The position numbers were made by a program, and so were the translations under genes. Source: CAG-303 sp034172985 (GTDB taxonomy: Bacteria > Bacillota > Clostridia > Lachnospirales > Lachnospiraceae). Taken from it: 64,000 nt of DNA. The stretch lies in assembly GCA_034172985.1 (NCBI GenBank), contig JAXFDY010000189.1, positions 15,267-79,266 on the forward strand. The letters are read 5' to 3'. Under the pieces are notes generated by a model that saw nothing but the letters and a program-made list of their open reading frames with translations, did not search any database and was not told where the DNA came from. Numbering within the stretch: the first letter of the stretch is position 1; every line of letters starts with the position of its first letter. This document shows, piece after piece, positions 37,084 through 45,424 of the stretch.

Positions 37084-38631
37084 CTATTTTGCATATTCCA
37101 CGCATCTGGATTCACGAACCACACTTACTTTAATCTGTCCAGGATATTCAAGTTCATTTTCTATCTGTTTTGAAATATCCCTCGCCATCAATACCATATC
37201 AGCATCGCTTACCTGTTCCGGTATTACCATAACACGAACCTCTCGACCTGCCTGTATTGCAAAAGATTTTTCAACTCCCTTGTAAGAGTTACTGATGTCT
37301 TCCAGCTGTTTTAAACGGTTTGTATATGTCTCTAAAGTTTCTCTTCTTGCACCTGGTCTTGCTGCAGATATTGCATCAGCCGCCTGTACAAGACATGCAA
37401 TTAATGATTCCGGTGCCACATCTCCATGATGTGCCTCAACCGCATTAATCACAACTGCTGATTCCTTATACTTTCTACACAAATCAACACCAATCTGAAT
37501 ATGTGAGCCTTCCATCTCATGATCTACCGATTTACCGATATCATGAAGTAATCCCGCTCTCTTAGCCTGTCTTACATCAACACCTATTTCACCTGCAAGC
37601 AATCCTGCCAAATGAGCAACCTCTATCGAATGCTTCAATGCATTCTGACCATAGCTTGTTCTAAATCTCATCTTTCCTAAAAGTCGAATCAACTCTGGAT
37701 GAATACCATGAACGCCTACTTCCAACGCAGCCTCTTCACCGGTCTCACGCATCATTGTCTCTACTTCTTTCTGAGCTTTCTCAACCATCTCTTCGATTCT
37801 CGCCGGATGAATACGTCCATCTACAATCAGTTTTTCAAGAGCAATTCTTGCAACTTCTCTTCGAATCGGGTCAAAACTTGATAAGATAACTGCTTCCGGA
37901 GTATCGTCAATAATCAAATCAACACCGGTAAGAGTTTCCAATGTACGAATATTTCTACCTTCACGTCCGATAATACGGCCTTTCATCTCATCGTTCGGAA
38001 GTTGTACAACAGAAATCGTCGTTTCTGATACATGGTCAGCTGCACATTTCTGTATCGCTGTCACCACATATTCCTTCGCTTTCTTTCCTGCTTCTTCCCT
38101 TGCTCTGGTTTCAAGCTCTTTGATCAGTTTCGCTGTGTCAAGCTTCACATCATCTTCTACTGTCTTTAACAGCAAATCTTTTGCCTGTTCGGAGGTAAGC
38201 CCCGAGATTCTCTCCAGTTCCTTTGTTCTCTGCTCGTTCAGCTTCTCAATATCAGCTTTCTGCTTCATCAGCTTGTCTTCTTTTGCGGCTAGAGCAACTT
38301 CTTTCTTTTCCAGCATCTCAGATTTCTTATCAACAGCTTCTTCTTTTGATAATACTCTCTTTTCATAACGCTGTAATTCATTTCTTCTTTCTTTTGTCTC
38401 TCTTTCCAGCTCATTTTTCGTCTTTAGCGACTCTTCTTTTGCTTCCAAGAGAGCTTCTCTTTTTTTAGTTTCAGCTGTTTTTAATGCTTCATCTATGATT
38501 TCGTTTGATCTGGCTTCCGCACTGCCAATTTTGGCTTCTACACCTTTTTTATAGTATGTAATCGCAACAAACCAGATAATAATAGCAGTTACAACAAATG
38601 TTATTACAACAGCAATTATAATATCAGTCAC
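37084..38631 (-). CDS. rny: Ribonuclease Y
   Basis: RNase Y is the membrane-anchored endonuclease that starts mRNA decay. The 515-residue protein has an N-terminal membrane helix (IIIAVVITFVVTAIIIWFVA), a long coiled coil (about 30-200), a KH domain (IIGREGRNIRTLETLTGVDLI), an HD domain (GLLHDIGKSVDHE) and a conserved C-terminus. Translation starts at GTG behind AAGGAGG. It has its own promoter and terminator, next to recX-recA as in many Firmicutes. Confidence 0.97.
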   Translation of the reverse strand: MTDIIIAVVITFVVTAIIIWFVAITYYKKGVEAKIGSAEARSNEIIDEALKTAETKKREALLEAKEESLKTKNELERETKERRNELQRYEKRVLSKEEAVDKKSEMLEKKEVALAAKEDKLMKQKADIEKLNEQRTKELERISGLTSEQAKDLLLKTVEDDVKLDTAKLIKELETRAREEAGKKAKEYVVTAIQKCAADHVSETTISVVQLPNDEMKGRIIGREGRNIRTLETLTGVDLIIDDTPEAVILSSFDPIRREVARIALEKLIVDGRIHPARIEEMVEKAQKEVETMMRETGEEAALEVGVHGIHPELIRLLGKMRFRTSYGQNALKHSIEVAHLAGLLAGEIGVDVRQAKRAGLLHDIGKSVDHEMEGSHIQIGVDLCRKYKESAVVINAVEAHHGDVAPESLIACLVQAADAISAARPGARRETLETYTNRLKQLEDISNSYKGVEKSFAIQAGREVRVMVIPEQVSDADMVLMARDISKQIENELEYPGQIKVSVVRESRCVEYAK

Positions 38632-38677
38632 AGGAGCACCTCCTTATTAAATTTTCATTGTACAATACAACATATTA

Positions 38678-38706
38678 ATTTTATACTTTTTCGCTTATTA
38701 TGTCAA
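38678..38706 (-). promoter_or_regulatory. Promoter of rny
   Basis: On the minus strand TTGACA (38701-38706) and TAAAAT (38678-38683) are 17 bases apart, about 45 bases before the GTG start. Confidence 0.8.
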
Positions 38707-38769
38707 GTATATATACTATTTTTTTATACTACTTGCACAATATTTTGTGCCTGTTACTGATAAAAAACA

Positions 38770-39396
38770 CTATACATTCGATTCCTGCGGATTTTTCATA
38801 CAATATTGTATATCTTCCATCTCAAAACCTTTTCTGACTAAAAATGCCATAATTTTATTTTTTTCCTTATAATCCGTCTGTCCATAATCATACTTTTTCT
38901 TTTCCAGCAGTCGATAAATCATCTGCTGTTCCTGATTCTCTTGCTGAGTTTCTTCCATAGAATCAAAGACTTCCCGAATCATATCTTTTGAAATACCTTT
39001 CAGTATCAGTGACTGAGTAATCAACTGTCTGCTCTTTCTTCGCTGATTTTCATGTATGTAGTTTTCTACATAACGCCGGTCATCTACATACCCATATTTT
39101 TTTAAAAATTCTATACCATAATCAATCACTTCCTGAGGATAATATCCTCGTTTCAATTTCATCCTGATATCATTCTCCGCCCGGTCTCTGTCTTTCAACA
39201 AATATAAAGTACGCTCTTTGACCCTTTTTTTCAGCACTTCCTCCACAATGTTCTGATAAATACTCTCCGGCAAATCATCACCCTCTGAAATACCATAGCG
39301 TCTAATCTCTCCATTGTAGAGTGAAAAAGGTTCCATACCTGCAATTACAATCTTTGACTTCTTTTTATCAATAGGAATAATCTCTGCCACTTTCAT
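38770..39396 (-). CDS. recX: Regulatory protein RecX
   Basis: RecX restrains RecA filaments. The 208-residue protein is built of three-helix repeats (RDRAENDIRMKLKRGYYPQEVIDYGIEFLKKYGYVDD; LIT/QSLILKGIS). It begins 3 bases after recA's stop, so the pair is cotranscribed and under the same LexA-type boxes. Confidence 0.9.
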   Translation of the reverse strand: MKVAEIIPIDKKKSKIVIAGMEPFSLYNGEIRRYGISEGDDLPESIYQNIVEEVLKKRVKERTLYLLKDRDRAENDIRMKLKRGYYPQEVIDYGIEFLKKYGYVDDRRYVENYIHENQRRKSRQLITQSLILKGISKDMIREVFDSMEETQQENQEQQMIYRLLEKKKYDYGQTDYKEKNKIMAFLVRKGFEMEDIQYCMKNPQESNV

Positions 39397-39398
39397 GC

Positions 39399-40439
39399 TT
39401 ATTCCTCTGTCTCTTCTATTGCTTCATCATGACTTTCCTGAATATCTGTCTTAAAATATCTTTCTCTTACAGCAGCTTCTACTGCATTACAGATTTCAGG
39501 ATTATTTTTCAGGAACTGTTTTGCATTCTCACGTCCCTGACCGATTTTATCACCATTATAGGCATACCATGCTCCACTTTTATTAATAATGCCACTTTCC
39601 GCCGCAAGATCAAGGATATCCCCCACTGTAGAGATGCCTTCTCCAAACATAATGTCAAATTCTGCCTCTTTAAATGGAGGAGCAATCTTATTTTTTACAA
39701 CTTTTGCTCTGGTTCTGCTTCCTATCACCTCTCCTCCAGCCTTTAATGTCTCAATTTTTCTTACATCTAACCGAATAGAGGAGTAGAATTTCAATGCACG
39801 ACCGCCGGTGGTAGTTTCCGGATTTCCAAACATCACTCCCACCTTTTCTCTCAACTGATTAATAAACACAACGATACAGTTTGACTTACTGATAATAGCA
39901 GTAAGTTTTCTGAGTGCCTGGGACATCAGTCTGGCTTGTAAACCGATATGACTGTCTCCCATCTCACCATCAATTTCTGCTTTTGGGACAAGTGCTGCCA
40001 CAGAATCCACAATAATAATATCTACCGCACCGGAACGCACCAGAGTTTCTGTGATTTCCAATGCCTGCTCACCATAATCCGGCTGTGATATATATAAATC
40101 ATCAATATTTACACCTATATTTTTGGCATAAACCGGATCCAGTGCATGTTCTGCATCGATAAATCCTGCTATACCTCCTCTTTTCTGCACTTCTGCAATC
40201 ATATGAAGAGCAACTGTCGTCTTACCACTTGATTCCGGACCATAAATCTCCACAATACGTCCCTTTGGAATGCCTCCAAGTCCAAGTGCAATATCAAGAC
40301 TTAACGAACCGGTAGGCACAGTCTCTATATTCATATTCGAACTGGAATCTCCCAGTTTCATAATAGAACCTTTTCCATGCTGTTTCTCAATTTGTGCTAA
40401 CGCAGCATCTAATGCCTTTAATTTATCATTATTATCCAT
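39399..40439 (-). CDS. recA: Recombinase RecA
   Basis: RecA forms filaments on single-stranded DNA for strand exchange and triggers LexA self-cleavage. The 346-residue protein has Walker A GPESSGKTT, IIIVDSVAALVPKAEI, GLQARLMSQALRKL, the L2 region FGNPETTTGGRALKF and an acidic tail. GGAGG precedes the ATG. The upstream sequence carries a strong promoter and two LexA-like boxes. Confidence 0.98.
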   Translation of the reverse strand: MDNNDKLKALDAALAQIEKQHGKGSIMKLGDSSSNMNIETVPTGSLSLDIALGLGGIPKGRIVEIYGPESSGKTTVALHMIAEVQKRGGIAGFIDAEHALDPVYAKNIGVNIDDLYISQPDYGEQALEITETLVRSGAVDIIIVDSVAALVPKAEIDGEMGDSHIGLQARLMSQALRKLTAIISKSNCIVVFINQLREKVGVMFGNPETTTGGRALKFYSSIRLDVRKIETLKAGGEVIGSRTRAKVVKNKIAPPFKEAEFDIMFGEGISTVGDILDLAAESGIINKSGAWYAYNGDKIGQGRENAKQFLKNNPEICNAVEAAVRERYFKTDIQESHDEAIEETEE

Positions 40440-40497
40440 ACAAAAAAATCCTCCGCTATAAAATATTATTACTCATCTCTGCAAACATGATTTTATT

Positions 40498-40525
40498 CGA
40501 AAGTATGTTTGCGAATATTTGTTCG
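40498..40525. promoter_or_regulatory. Two abutting LexA (SOS) boxes of recA
   Basis: CGAATATTTGTTCG (40512-40525) matches the Gram-positive SOS box CGAACnnnnGTTCG with one change. CGAAAGTATGTTTG (40498-40511) directly abuts it with two changes. Both lie just after the predicted recA transcription start. Confidence 0.75.
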
Positions 40526-40534
40526 ATTACTCAT

Positions 40535-40563
40535 ATCATATTATAAATTAAATCATTTGTCAA
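40535..40563 (-). promoter_or_regulatory. Promoter of recA-recX
   Basis: On the minus strand TTGACA (40558-40563) and TATGAT (40535-40540) are 17 bases apart. Transcription would begin near 40528, at the edge of the SOS boxes. Confidence 0.8.
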
Positions 40564-40618
40564 CTTATTTTATTCCCATTTTAATGTTACATGCATTTGC
40601 GTTATTATTACGGTATCA

Positions 40619-41086
40619 TTAATTTTTTATTATGTCAAGTGTAAATTTTAAAGCATGATTTGCTGCTGCCTCCCTGATTTCCAGACGATTTCCGGGAAAT
40701 ATTTTTGATGTCACATATACTTTTTTGTCATAAAAGCAGCCAAACCAGACTAATCCTACCGGTTTTTCTTCTGTTCCTCCTCCCGGACCTGCGATACCCG
40801 ACGTAACCACTGTAACGTCTGCCCCTGTTTCTCTGGCACAGCCTTCTGCCATTTCTCTGACTGTTTCTTCACTTACTGCTCCAAACTGCTCCAGTGTGTT
40901 CTTATTCACTCCGAGATATTTCATTTTTGTCTCATTGGCATAAGTTACAAATCCGGTTTGAAAAACCTCCGAAGCTCCTGAGACATTTACAATTTTTGAA
41001 GCTACCATTCCACCTGTACAGGATTCTGCCGTAGCAATAACATATTTTTTTTCATTTAATAACGTAACCAATTCTTCTTCCCACAT
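40619..41086 (-). CDS. CinA-family nicotinamide-nucleotide amidohydrolase domain
   Basis: The 155-residue protein equals the C-terminal domain of CinA only (PncC-type NMN deamidase): TAESCTGGMVASKIVNVSGAS, GFVTYANETKMKYLGV, TSGIAGPGGGTEEKPVGLVW. The N-terminal molybdopterin-like domain of full CinA is absent, as in stand-alone PncC proteins. The ATG at 41086 has AGGAG upstream. It lies between pgsA and recA, the usual location. Confidence 0.9.
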   Translation of the reverse strand: MWEEELVTLLNEKKYVIATAESCTGGMVASKIVNVSGASEVFQTGFVTYANETKMKYLGVNKNTLEQFGAVSEETVREMAEGCARETGADVTVVTSGIAGPGGGTEEKPVGLVWFGCFYDKKVYVTSKIFPGNRLEIREAAANHALKFTLDIIKN

Positions 41087-41107
41087 ATTTTCTCCTAACT
41101 GAAAGAA

Positions 41108-41160
41108 AAGTAACTGCTGTTTTGGTACATTTTTGAATATGTCCGTCACAACAGTTACTT
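41108..41160 (-). terminator. Possible terminator after pgsA
   Basis: AAGTAACTG (41108-41116) pairs with CAGTTACTT (41152-41160) across a long loop. On the minus strand it is followed by TTCTTTC. It begins 5 bases beyond the pgsA stop. The loop is 35 bases, so efficiency is uncertain. Confidence 0.5.
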
Positions 41161-41165
41161 ATTTC

Positions 41166-41705
41166 TTAATTATTGCTTTCTTTTAACACATCTTTATTTT
41201 TCATCAGATAATCCACCAGAGATATAATCGTAAGAATCAGGGATACATAAACCAGTACCTGTCCTACAATAGTATAAAGGCTGAAGTTCAAATCAAGAAT
41301 CAGCCATATAATCATTACCATCTGGCATACAGTTTTTATCTTTCCCCAATAGCTTGCAGCAATTACAATTCCATTATCTGCAGCTATCGTACGAAAACCA
41401 CTGATAATCAATTCACGGCTTATGATAATGATAACAATCCATTTCGGAATCACATTTGTCAGGCAAATTAATGCAGAACAAACTAAAAGCTTGTCTGCCA
41501 AAGGATCCATAAATTTTCCGAAATTAGTTACCAGATTATACTTTCTCGCAATTTTTCCATCCAAAGTATCTGTGATACTTGCAACTACAAAAATAGCCAG
41601 AGCAATATACTTATCAGCCCCCGGGAAAATCGTACACTCCATAAAGAGTACAAAAAACGGAATCATGCACATTCTTAAAATAGTAAGTTTGTTTGGTAAA
41701 TTCAT
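41166..41705 (-). CDS. pgsA: CDP-diacylglycerol-glycerol-3-phosphate 3-phosphatidyltransferase
   Basis: PgsA makes phosphatidylglycerol phosphate, the precursor of PG and of lipoteichoic acid. The 179-residue membrane protein starts MNLPNKLTILRM and has the CDP-alcohol phosphotransferase motif at about 45-68 (DTLDGKIARKYN...FGKFMDPLADK). It lies 31 bases after rimO in the yicC-rpoZ-rimO-pgsA unit. Confidence 0.95.
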   Translation of the reverse strand: MNLPNKLTILRMCMIPFFVLFMECTIFPGADKYIALAIFVVASITDTLDGKIARKYNLVTNFGKFMDPLADKLLVCSALICLTNVIPKWIVIIIISRELIISGFRTIAADNGIVIAASYWGKIKTVCQMVMIIWLILDLNFSLYTIVGQVLVYVSLILTIISLVDYLMKNKDVLKESNN

Positions 41706-41736
41706 CTTTTCCTCCTATTCCATAAGAGAACCGGTA

Positions 41737-43059
41737 TCAAATCAGTTCTCCTATCAAATCATAGTCCGATGCACCTGTGATTTTCACTTTGACAAAGTCA
41801 CCGGTCATTAATGCCTCACCGGTATTAATAAAAACATATCCGTCAATATTTGGTGCATCCATATATGTTCTTCCAATATATGCGTTCTCATCAGCAACTT
41901 TTCCTTCGATAATTGCAATCATTTCTCTTCCAATTTTTTCTTCTGATTTTTCAAATGCAATATCCTGCTGTAATTCCATTAACTCGCACTGCCGGTCAGC
42001 CTTTAATTCCTCGTCAATCTGATGTGCAAATTCTGCCGCAGGTGTTCCCTCCTCTGGAGAATAGGTAAATACACCCAGACGATCAAATTCCATTTGATCC
42101 ACAAAATCCATCATTTCTTCGAATTCTTCCTGGGTTTCTCCCGGAAATCCTGTAATCAGCGTAGTACGAATCACAATATCATCCATCTCGCTTCTCAGTT
42201 TTTCTACTATATCGACGATTTCCTGTTTATTTGTCCGACGACCCATTTTCTTTAATATCGCATCACTGCAATGTTGTATCGGCATATCGATATAATGACA
42301 TATTTTCTTTTCTTCCTTCATCACCTGAATCAGTTCATCATAGATTTCCTCCGGATAGCAATACATAATGCGGATAAACATGATTCCATCTACTTTGCAT
42401 AATTCTTTCAACAACTTATGCAATGATTTCTCGCCATAAAGATCTTTTCCATAAACAGTCGTTTCCTGAGCCACCAGAATCAGTTCTCTGACGCCTTTTG
42501 CGGCCAGTGCTTCTGCCTGCCGAATCAACTGTTCCATAGGAACACTGCGATACTTTCCCCTGATTTTAGGTATAATGCAGTATGTGCAGTGTTTATCACA
42601 TCCCTCTGCAATTTTTAAATGAGCATAGTAACCACCTGTTGTTACCACTCTCTCTGTCCGGATATCCGGTAACCTGTCTAAGTCTTTAAATACCTGTGGC
42701 TTTGTGCCTTTCAACGCACCATCCACAGCCTCCAGAATAGCATCGTAAGAAGATGTTCCCAAAACAGCATCTACTTCCGGTATCTCTTTATAGATTTCAT
42801 CCTTATATCTTTGAGCGAGACATCCGGTCACAATCAGAGCTTTACAGCAATAATGAATTTTGCACTGTGCCATATCCAGAATCGTATTGATACTCTCCTC
42901 TTTTGCATCATTGATAAAGCAACAGGAATTCACTATAATTATATCAGCTTCCCGCTCATCATCCGTAAACTCATATCCCCTGCTTTGCAGAATTCCCAGC
43001 ATTTCCTCTGAGTCTGCAAGATTCTTATCGCATCCTAATGATATGAATAGTATTTTCAC
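41737..43059 (-). CDS. rimO: Ribosomal protein S12 methylthiotransferase
   Basis: RimO is a radical-SAM enzyme that methylthiolates Asp89 of ribosomal protein S12. The product is about 440 residues, with the N-terminal [4Fe-4S] domain (SLGCDKNLADSE, VNSCCFI, VTGCLAQ), the radical-SAM motif CDKHCTYCIIP and a C-terminal TRAM domain ending DYDLIGELI. The GTG at 43059 has GGAGG upstream, while the longer frame from 43077 contains that site. Confidence 0.95.
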   Translation of the reverse strand: MKILFISLGCDKNLADSEEMLGILQSRGYEFTDDEREADIIIVNSCCFINDAKEESINTILDMAQCKIHYCCKALIVTGCLAQRYKDEIYKEIPEVDAVLGTSSYDAILEAVDGALKGTKPQVFKDLDRLPDIRTERVVTTGGYYAHLKIAEGCDKHCTYCIIPKIRGKYRSVPMEQLIRQAEALAAKGVRELILVAQETTVYGKDLYGEKSLHKLLKELCKVDGIMFIRIMYCYPEEIYDELIQVMKEEKKICHYIDMPIQHCSDAILKKMGRRTNKQEIVDIVEKLRSEMDDIVIRTTLITGFPGETQEEFEEMMDFVDQMEFDRLGVFTYSPEEGTPAAEFAHQIDEELKADRQCELMELQQDIAFEKSEEKIGREMIAIIEGKVADENAYIGRTYMDAPNIDGYVFINTGEALMTGDFVKVKITGASDYDLIGELI

Positions 43060-43113
43060 AAAAACCTCCACTTGCAAAAGAAACCGCCCATGCGGTCTCT
43101 TTCATCTTATTCT

Positions 43114-43410
43114 CTATTCTTCAGTCACATTTACTTCCTGTGTTTCCACTGTCTCGTTATTTTCCTCCGCCACTTCTTCCTCAGACAAAATCCGGATTTT
43201 AGAATCATGTAATTCTTCAACTGCAATAGATAATGGCTTAATACCTTTTCCCTTTGCTTTTACTAATGGCTCCTGTCCCGCAATAATCTGTCTTGCACGT
43301 TTTGCTGTTGCCAGTACAATTGAGTAACGGCTCTGAACAACTGGCTGTTCCCCCTGCTCTACCTCACTGTTTACTACTGCCATTAAGTCTGTATAAGATG
43401 GATGTAACAT
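43114..43410 (-). CDS. rpoZ: RNA polymerase subunit omega
   Basis: The 98-residue protein matches the omega subunit, which helps assemble RNA polymerase: HPSYTDLM, SRYSIVLATAKRARQII and KPLSIAVEELHDSKI. The C-terminal tail is acidic. It follows yicC by 28 bases. remA and gmk, usually between the two, are missing here. Confidence 0.9.
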   Translation of the reverse strand: MLHPSYTDLMAVVNSEVEQGEQPVVQSRYSIVLATAKRARQIIAGQEPLVKAKGKGIKPLSIAVEELHDSKIRILSEEEVAEENNETVETQEVNVTEE

Positions 43411-43438
43411 ATCTTTTCTCCTTTCAATACTTTCTTTT

Positions 43439-44317
43439 TTATTCTATATTCTGAATCTGTTCCCTGATCTTTTCAATCTCAGTTTTCAGCTCGATTCCTT
43501 TATTTGTCACTTCCAGATTATTTGCCTTTGATAAAATAGTATTTGCTTCACGATTCATTTCCTGTGCCAGAAAATCCAATTTTCTTCCCTGCTTATCCCC
43601 ATGAAGCAATTCTTCTTTCATGCCCAGTACATGGCTTTTCAATCTGACAACTTCCTCGTCCACGCACATCTTATCAGCAAATATAACAACCTCAGAAGCA
43701 ATCCTTGCATCATCAATCTGAGTATCACTTAGTATCTCATGCATTTTTTCTTCCAGTTTGTTTCGATAGTCTTCCAAAACCTGTGGAGATTTTTTCTCAA
43801 CAAACTCTACTGTATCCAAGAGTCCGTCTAATTTCTGACATAAATCTGCTTTCAGATTCTCGCCTTCTTTTATCCTTGCCTCTGCCAGTTTTTCGCAGGC
43901 ACCTTTCATGGTCTCTTCCATCAGTTCCCAGATTTCAGCTTCATTAATCTGTACGTCTTCCATTGTAAGAACATCCGGATATCTGGATAATGAACTGACT
44001 GTAATATCATTCCTTAATCCAAGTTCTTCTTCCATCACCTTGAAATACCGCATATACTCCTGTGCAATTTTCTTATTAAACTTTAGTTGTTCATCAGTAC
44101 CACTCATATCTTCATATGAAACTACAATATCAATCTTACCGCGAACTGCATATTCTTTTAAAATACCTCTCATACCGGTCTCGAACATATTGAGCAGTCT
44201 CGGAAGTTTTATATTCACATCCAGATATTTATGATTTACTGATTTCATCTCTATGGTGAGTTTACGGCTGTTCCTGACTACCTCATAACGGCCGAACCCT
44301 GTCATGCTTCTTACCAT
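43439..44317 (-). CDS. yicC: YicC-family endoribonuclease/adaptor
   Basis: The 292-residue protein has MVRSMTGFGRYEV, SVNHKYLDVNIKLPR, GKIDIVVSYED and the C-terminal DUF1732 region KLDFLAQEMNREANTILSKANN. YicC proteins are RNases or RNase adaptors. The ATG at 44317 has GGAAAGGA upstream. The promoter lies inside the end of the neighbouring sirtuin gene. It is first in the unit with rpoZ, rimO and pgsA. Confidence 0.92.
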   Translation of the reverse strand: MVRSMTGFGRYEVVRNSRKLTIEMKSVNHKYLDVNIKLPRLLNMFETGMRGILKEYAVRGKIDIVVSYEDMSGTDEQLKFNKKIAQEYMRYFKVMEEELGLRNDITVSSLSRYPDVLTMEDVQINEAEIWELMEETMKGACEKLAEARIKEGENLKADLCQKLDGLLDTVEFVEKKSPQVLEDYRNKLEEKMHEILSDTQIDDARIASEVVIFADKMCVDEEVVRLKSHVLGMKEELLHGDKQGRKLDFLAQEMNREANTILSKANNLEVTNKGIELKTEIEKIREQIQNIE

Positions 44318-44416
44318 GATATCCTTTCCCGAACAAAGCATCTATCAGTCTGTGGCTGGTTTTCCATTTATCGTATCGCTTTTTCTGCTTTGTCCTACCA
44401 GCCCATAATCTTTGAT

Positions 44417-44445
44417 ATTATATCCTAAATAACTTCATTCGTCAA
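44417..44445 (-). promoter_or_regulatory. Promoter of yicC-rpoZ-rimO-pgsA
   Basis: On the minus strand TTGACG (44440-44445) and TATAAT (44417-44422) are 17 bases apart. The -35 overlaps the last codons of the sirtuin gene. Confidence 0.75.
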
Positions 44446-45157
44446 CTATTTGCCCTAGGATTTCCCCGATTTTACCTTTTATCACTAAATCGGCCATTCC
44501 ATCCCTTGATGTCGGGTCCAGATTTATCAATACAAGTTTATTTCCTGTATAATAGTCAATCATGCCAGCCGCCGGATACACTACCAGAGAAGTTCCACCC
44601 ACAATAAGCATATCCGCATTTTTCAACTCATAGACAGCTTCATTTATTGTATTTGTATCCAATCCCTCCTCGTATAACACTACATCAGGTTTTACCGTTC
44701 CCCCACAGCTACACTTCGGCACTCCCGGACTTTTCAAAATATAATCAAGATCATAAAATTTTCTGCATTTTTCACAATAATTTCTATGGATACTTCCGTG
44801 AAGTTCCAAAACCTTTTTACTGTCGGCCATCTGGTGCAGGCCATCAATATTTTGTGTAATAACTGCGCTTAATTTCCCCTGCTGCTCCAGCTTTGCCAGT
44901 GCCTTATGTGCCTTATTTGGCTTTGCATCGGGATAAATCATTCTATCCTTATAAAACCGATAAAACTCCTCCGGATTCCTTTTATAGAAAGAATGACTAA
45001 TAATGGTCTCCGGTGGATAATCATATTGCTGATGATACAGTCCATCCACACTTCTAAAATCCGGTATGCCACTCTCAGTCGATACGCCGGCCCCGCCAAA
45101 AAAAACAATCCTATGAGAATCATTTATCCACTGCTTTAATGTTTCCAAATCTTCCAT
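44435..45157 (-). CDS. NAD-dependent protein deacylase (sirtuin)
   Basis: The 240-residue enzyme removes acyl groups from lysines using NAD+. Visible are FFGGAGVSTESGIPDFRS, TQNIDGLHQMA, the catalytic His in LELHGSIHRNYC, four zinc cysteines (CEKC and CSCGG) and VGGTSLVVYPAAG. It has its own promoter, TTGACA-17-TATTGT. Confidence 0.94.
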   Translation of the reverse strand: MEDLETLKQWINDSHRIVFFGGAGVSTESGIPDFRSVDGLYHQQYDYPPETIISHSFYKRNPEEFYRFYKDRMIYPDAKPNKAHKALAKLEQQGKLSAVITQNIDGLHQMADSKKVLELHGSIHRNYCEKCRKFYDLDYILKSPGVPKCSCGGTVKPDVVLYEEGLDTNTINEAVYELKNADMLIVGGTSLVVYPAAGMIDYYTGNKLVLINLDPTSRDGMADLVIKGKIGEILGQIVDE

Positions 45158-45247
45158 AACCAGTCTCCTCTCGTATTTAAGAAATTAGGTCTTTCCACAA
45201 CCCTTTGGTGAAGAGGGAATTATATTTATTTGCACTTTGTTATTATA

Positions 45248-45276
45248 ACAATAAATTATTTTCACATATTTGTCAA
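45248..45276 (-). promoter_or_regulatory. Promoter of the sirtuin gene
   Basis: On the minus strand TTGACA (45271-45276) is followed 17 bases later by TATTGT (45248-45253), about 90 bases before the ATG. Confidence 0.6.
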
Positions 45277-45360
45277 TATTATTTAATATTTTTATTTTTT
45301 AATCTTTGATACAATTTGTCCAACCTTAATAAAGTTAGTAACCTCTAAAACAGACTATGC

Positions 45361-45389
45361 TTGTTTTTTCTCCTCATATCTGCTATCAT
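45361..45389 (+). promoter_or_regulatory. Promoter of rqcH
   Basis: TTGTTT (45361-45366) and TATCAT (45384-45389) are 17 bases apart. The transcript would start about 30 bases before the ATG. Confidence 0.6.
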
Positions 45390-45424
45390 ATAGACACATT
45401 TTCAATAGAAACGAGGTAAATATC

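Noticed and set aside
38735..38750. Hairpin GCACAA-TATT-TTGTGC after recX as terminator
   Set aside because: The stem has only six pairs and no following U-tract; it may be chance in the rny promoter region.
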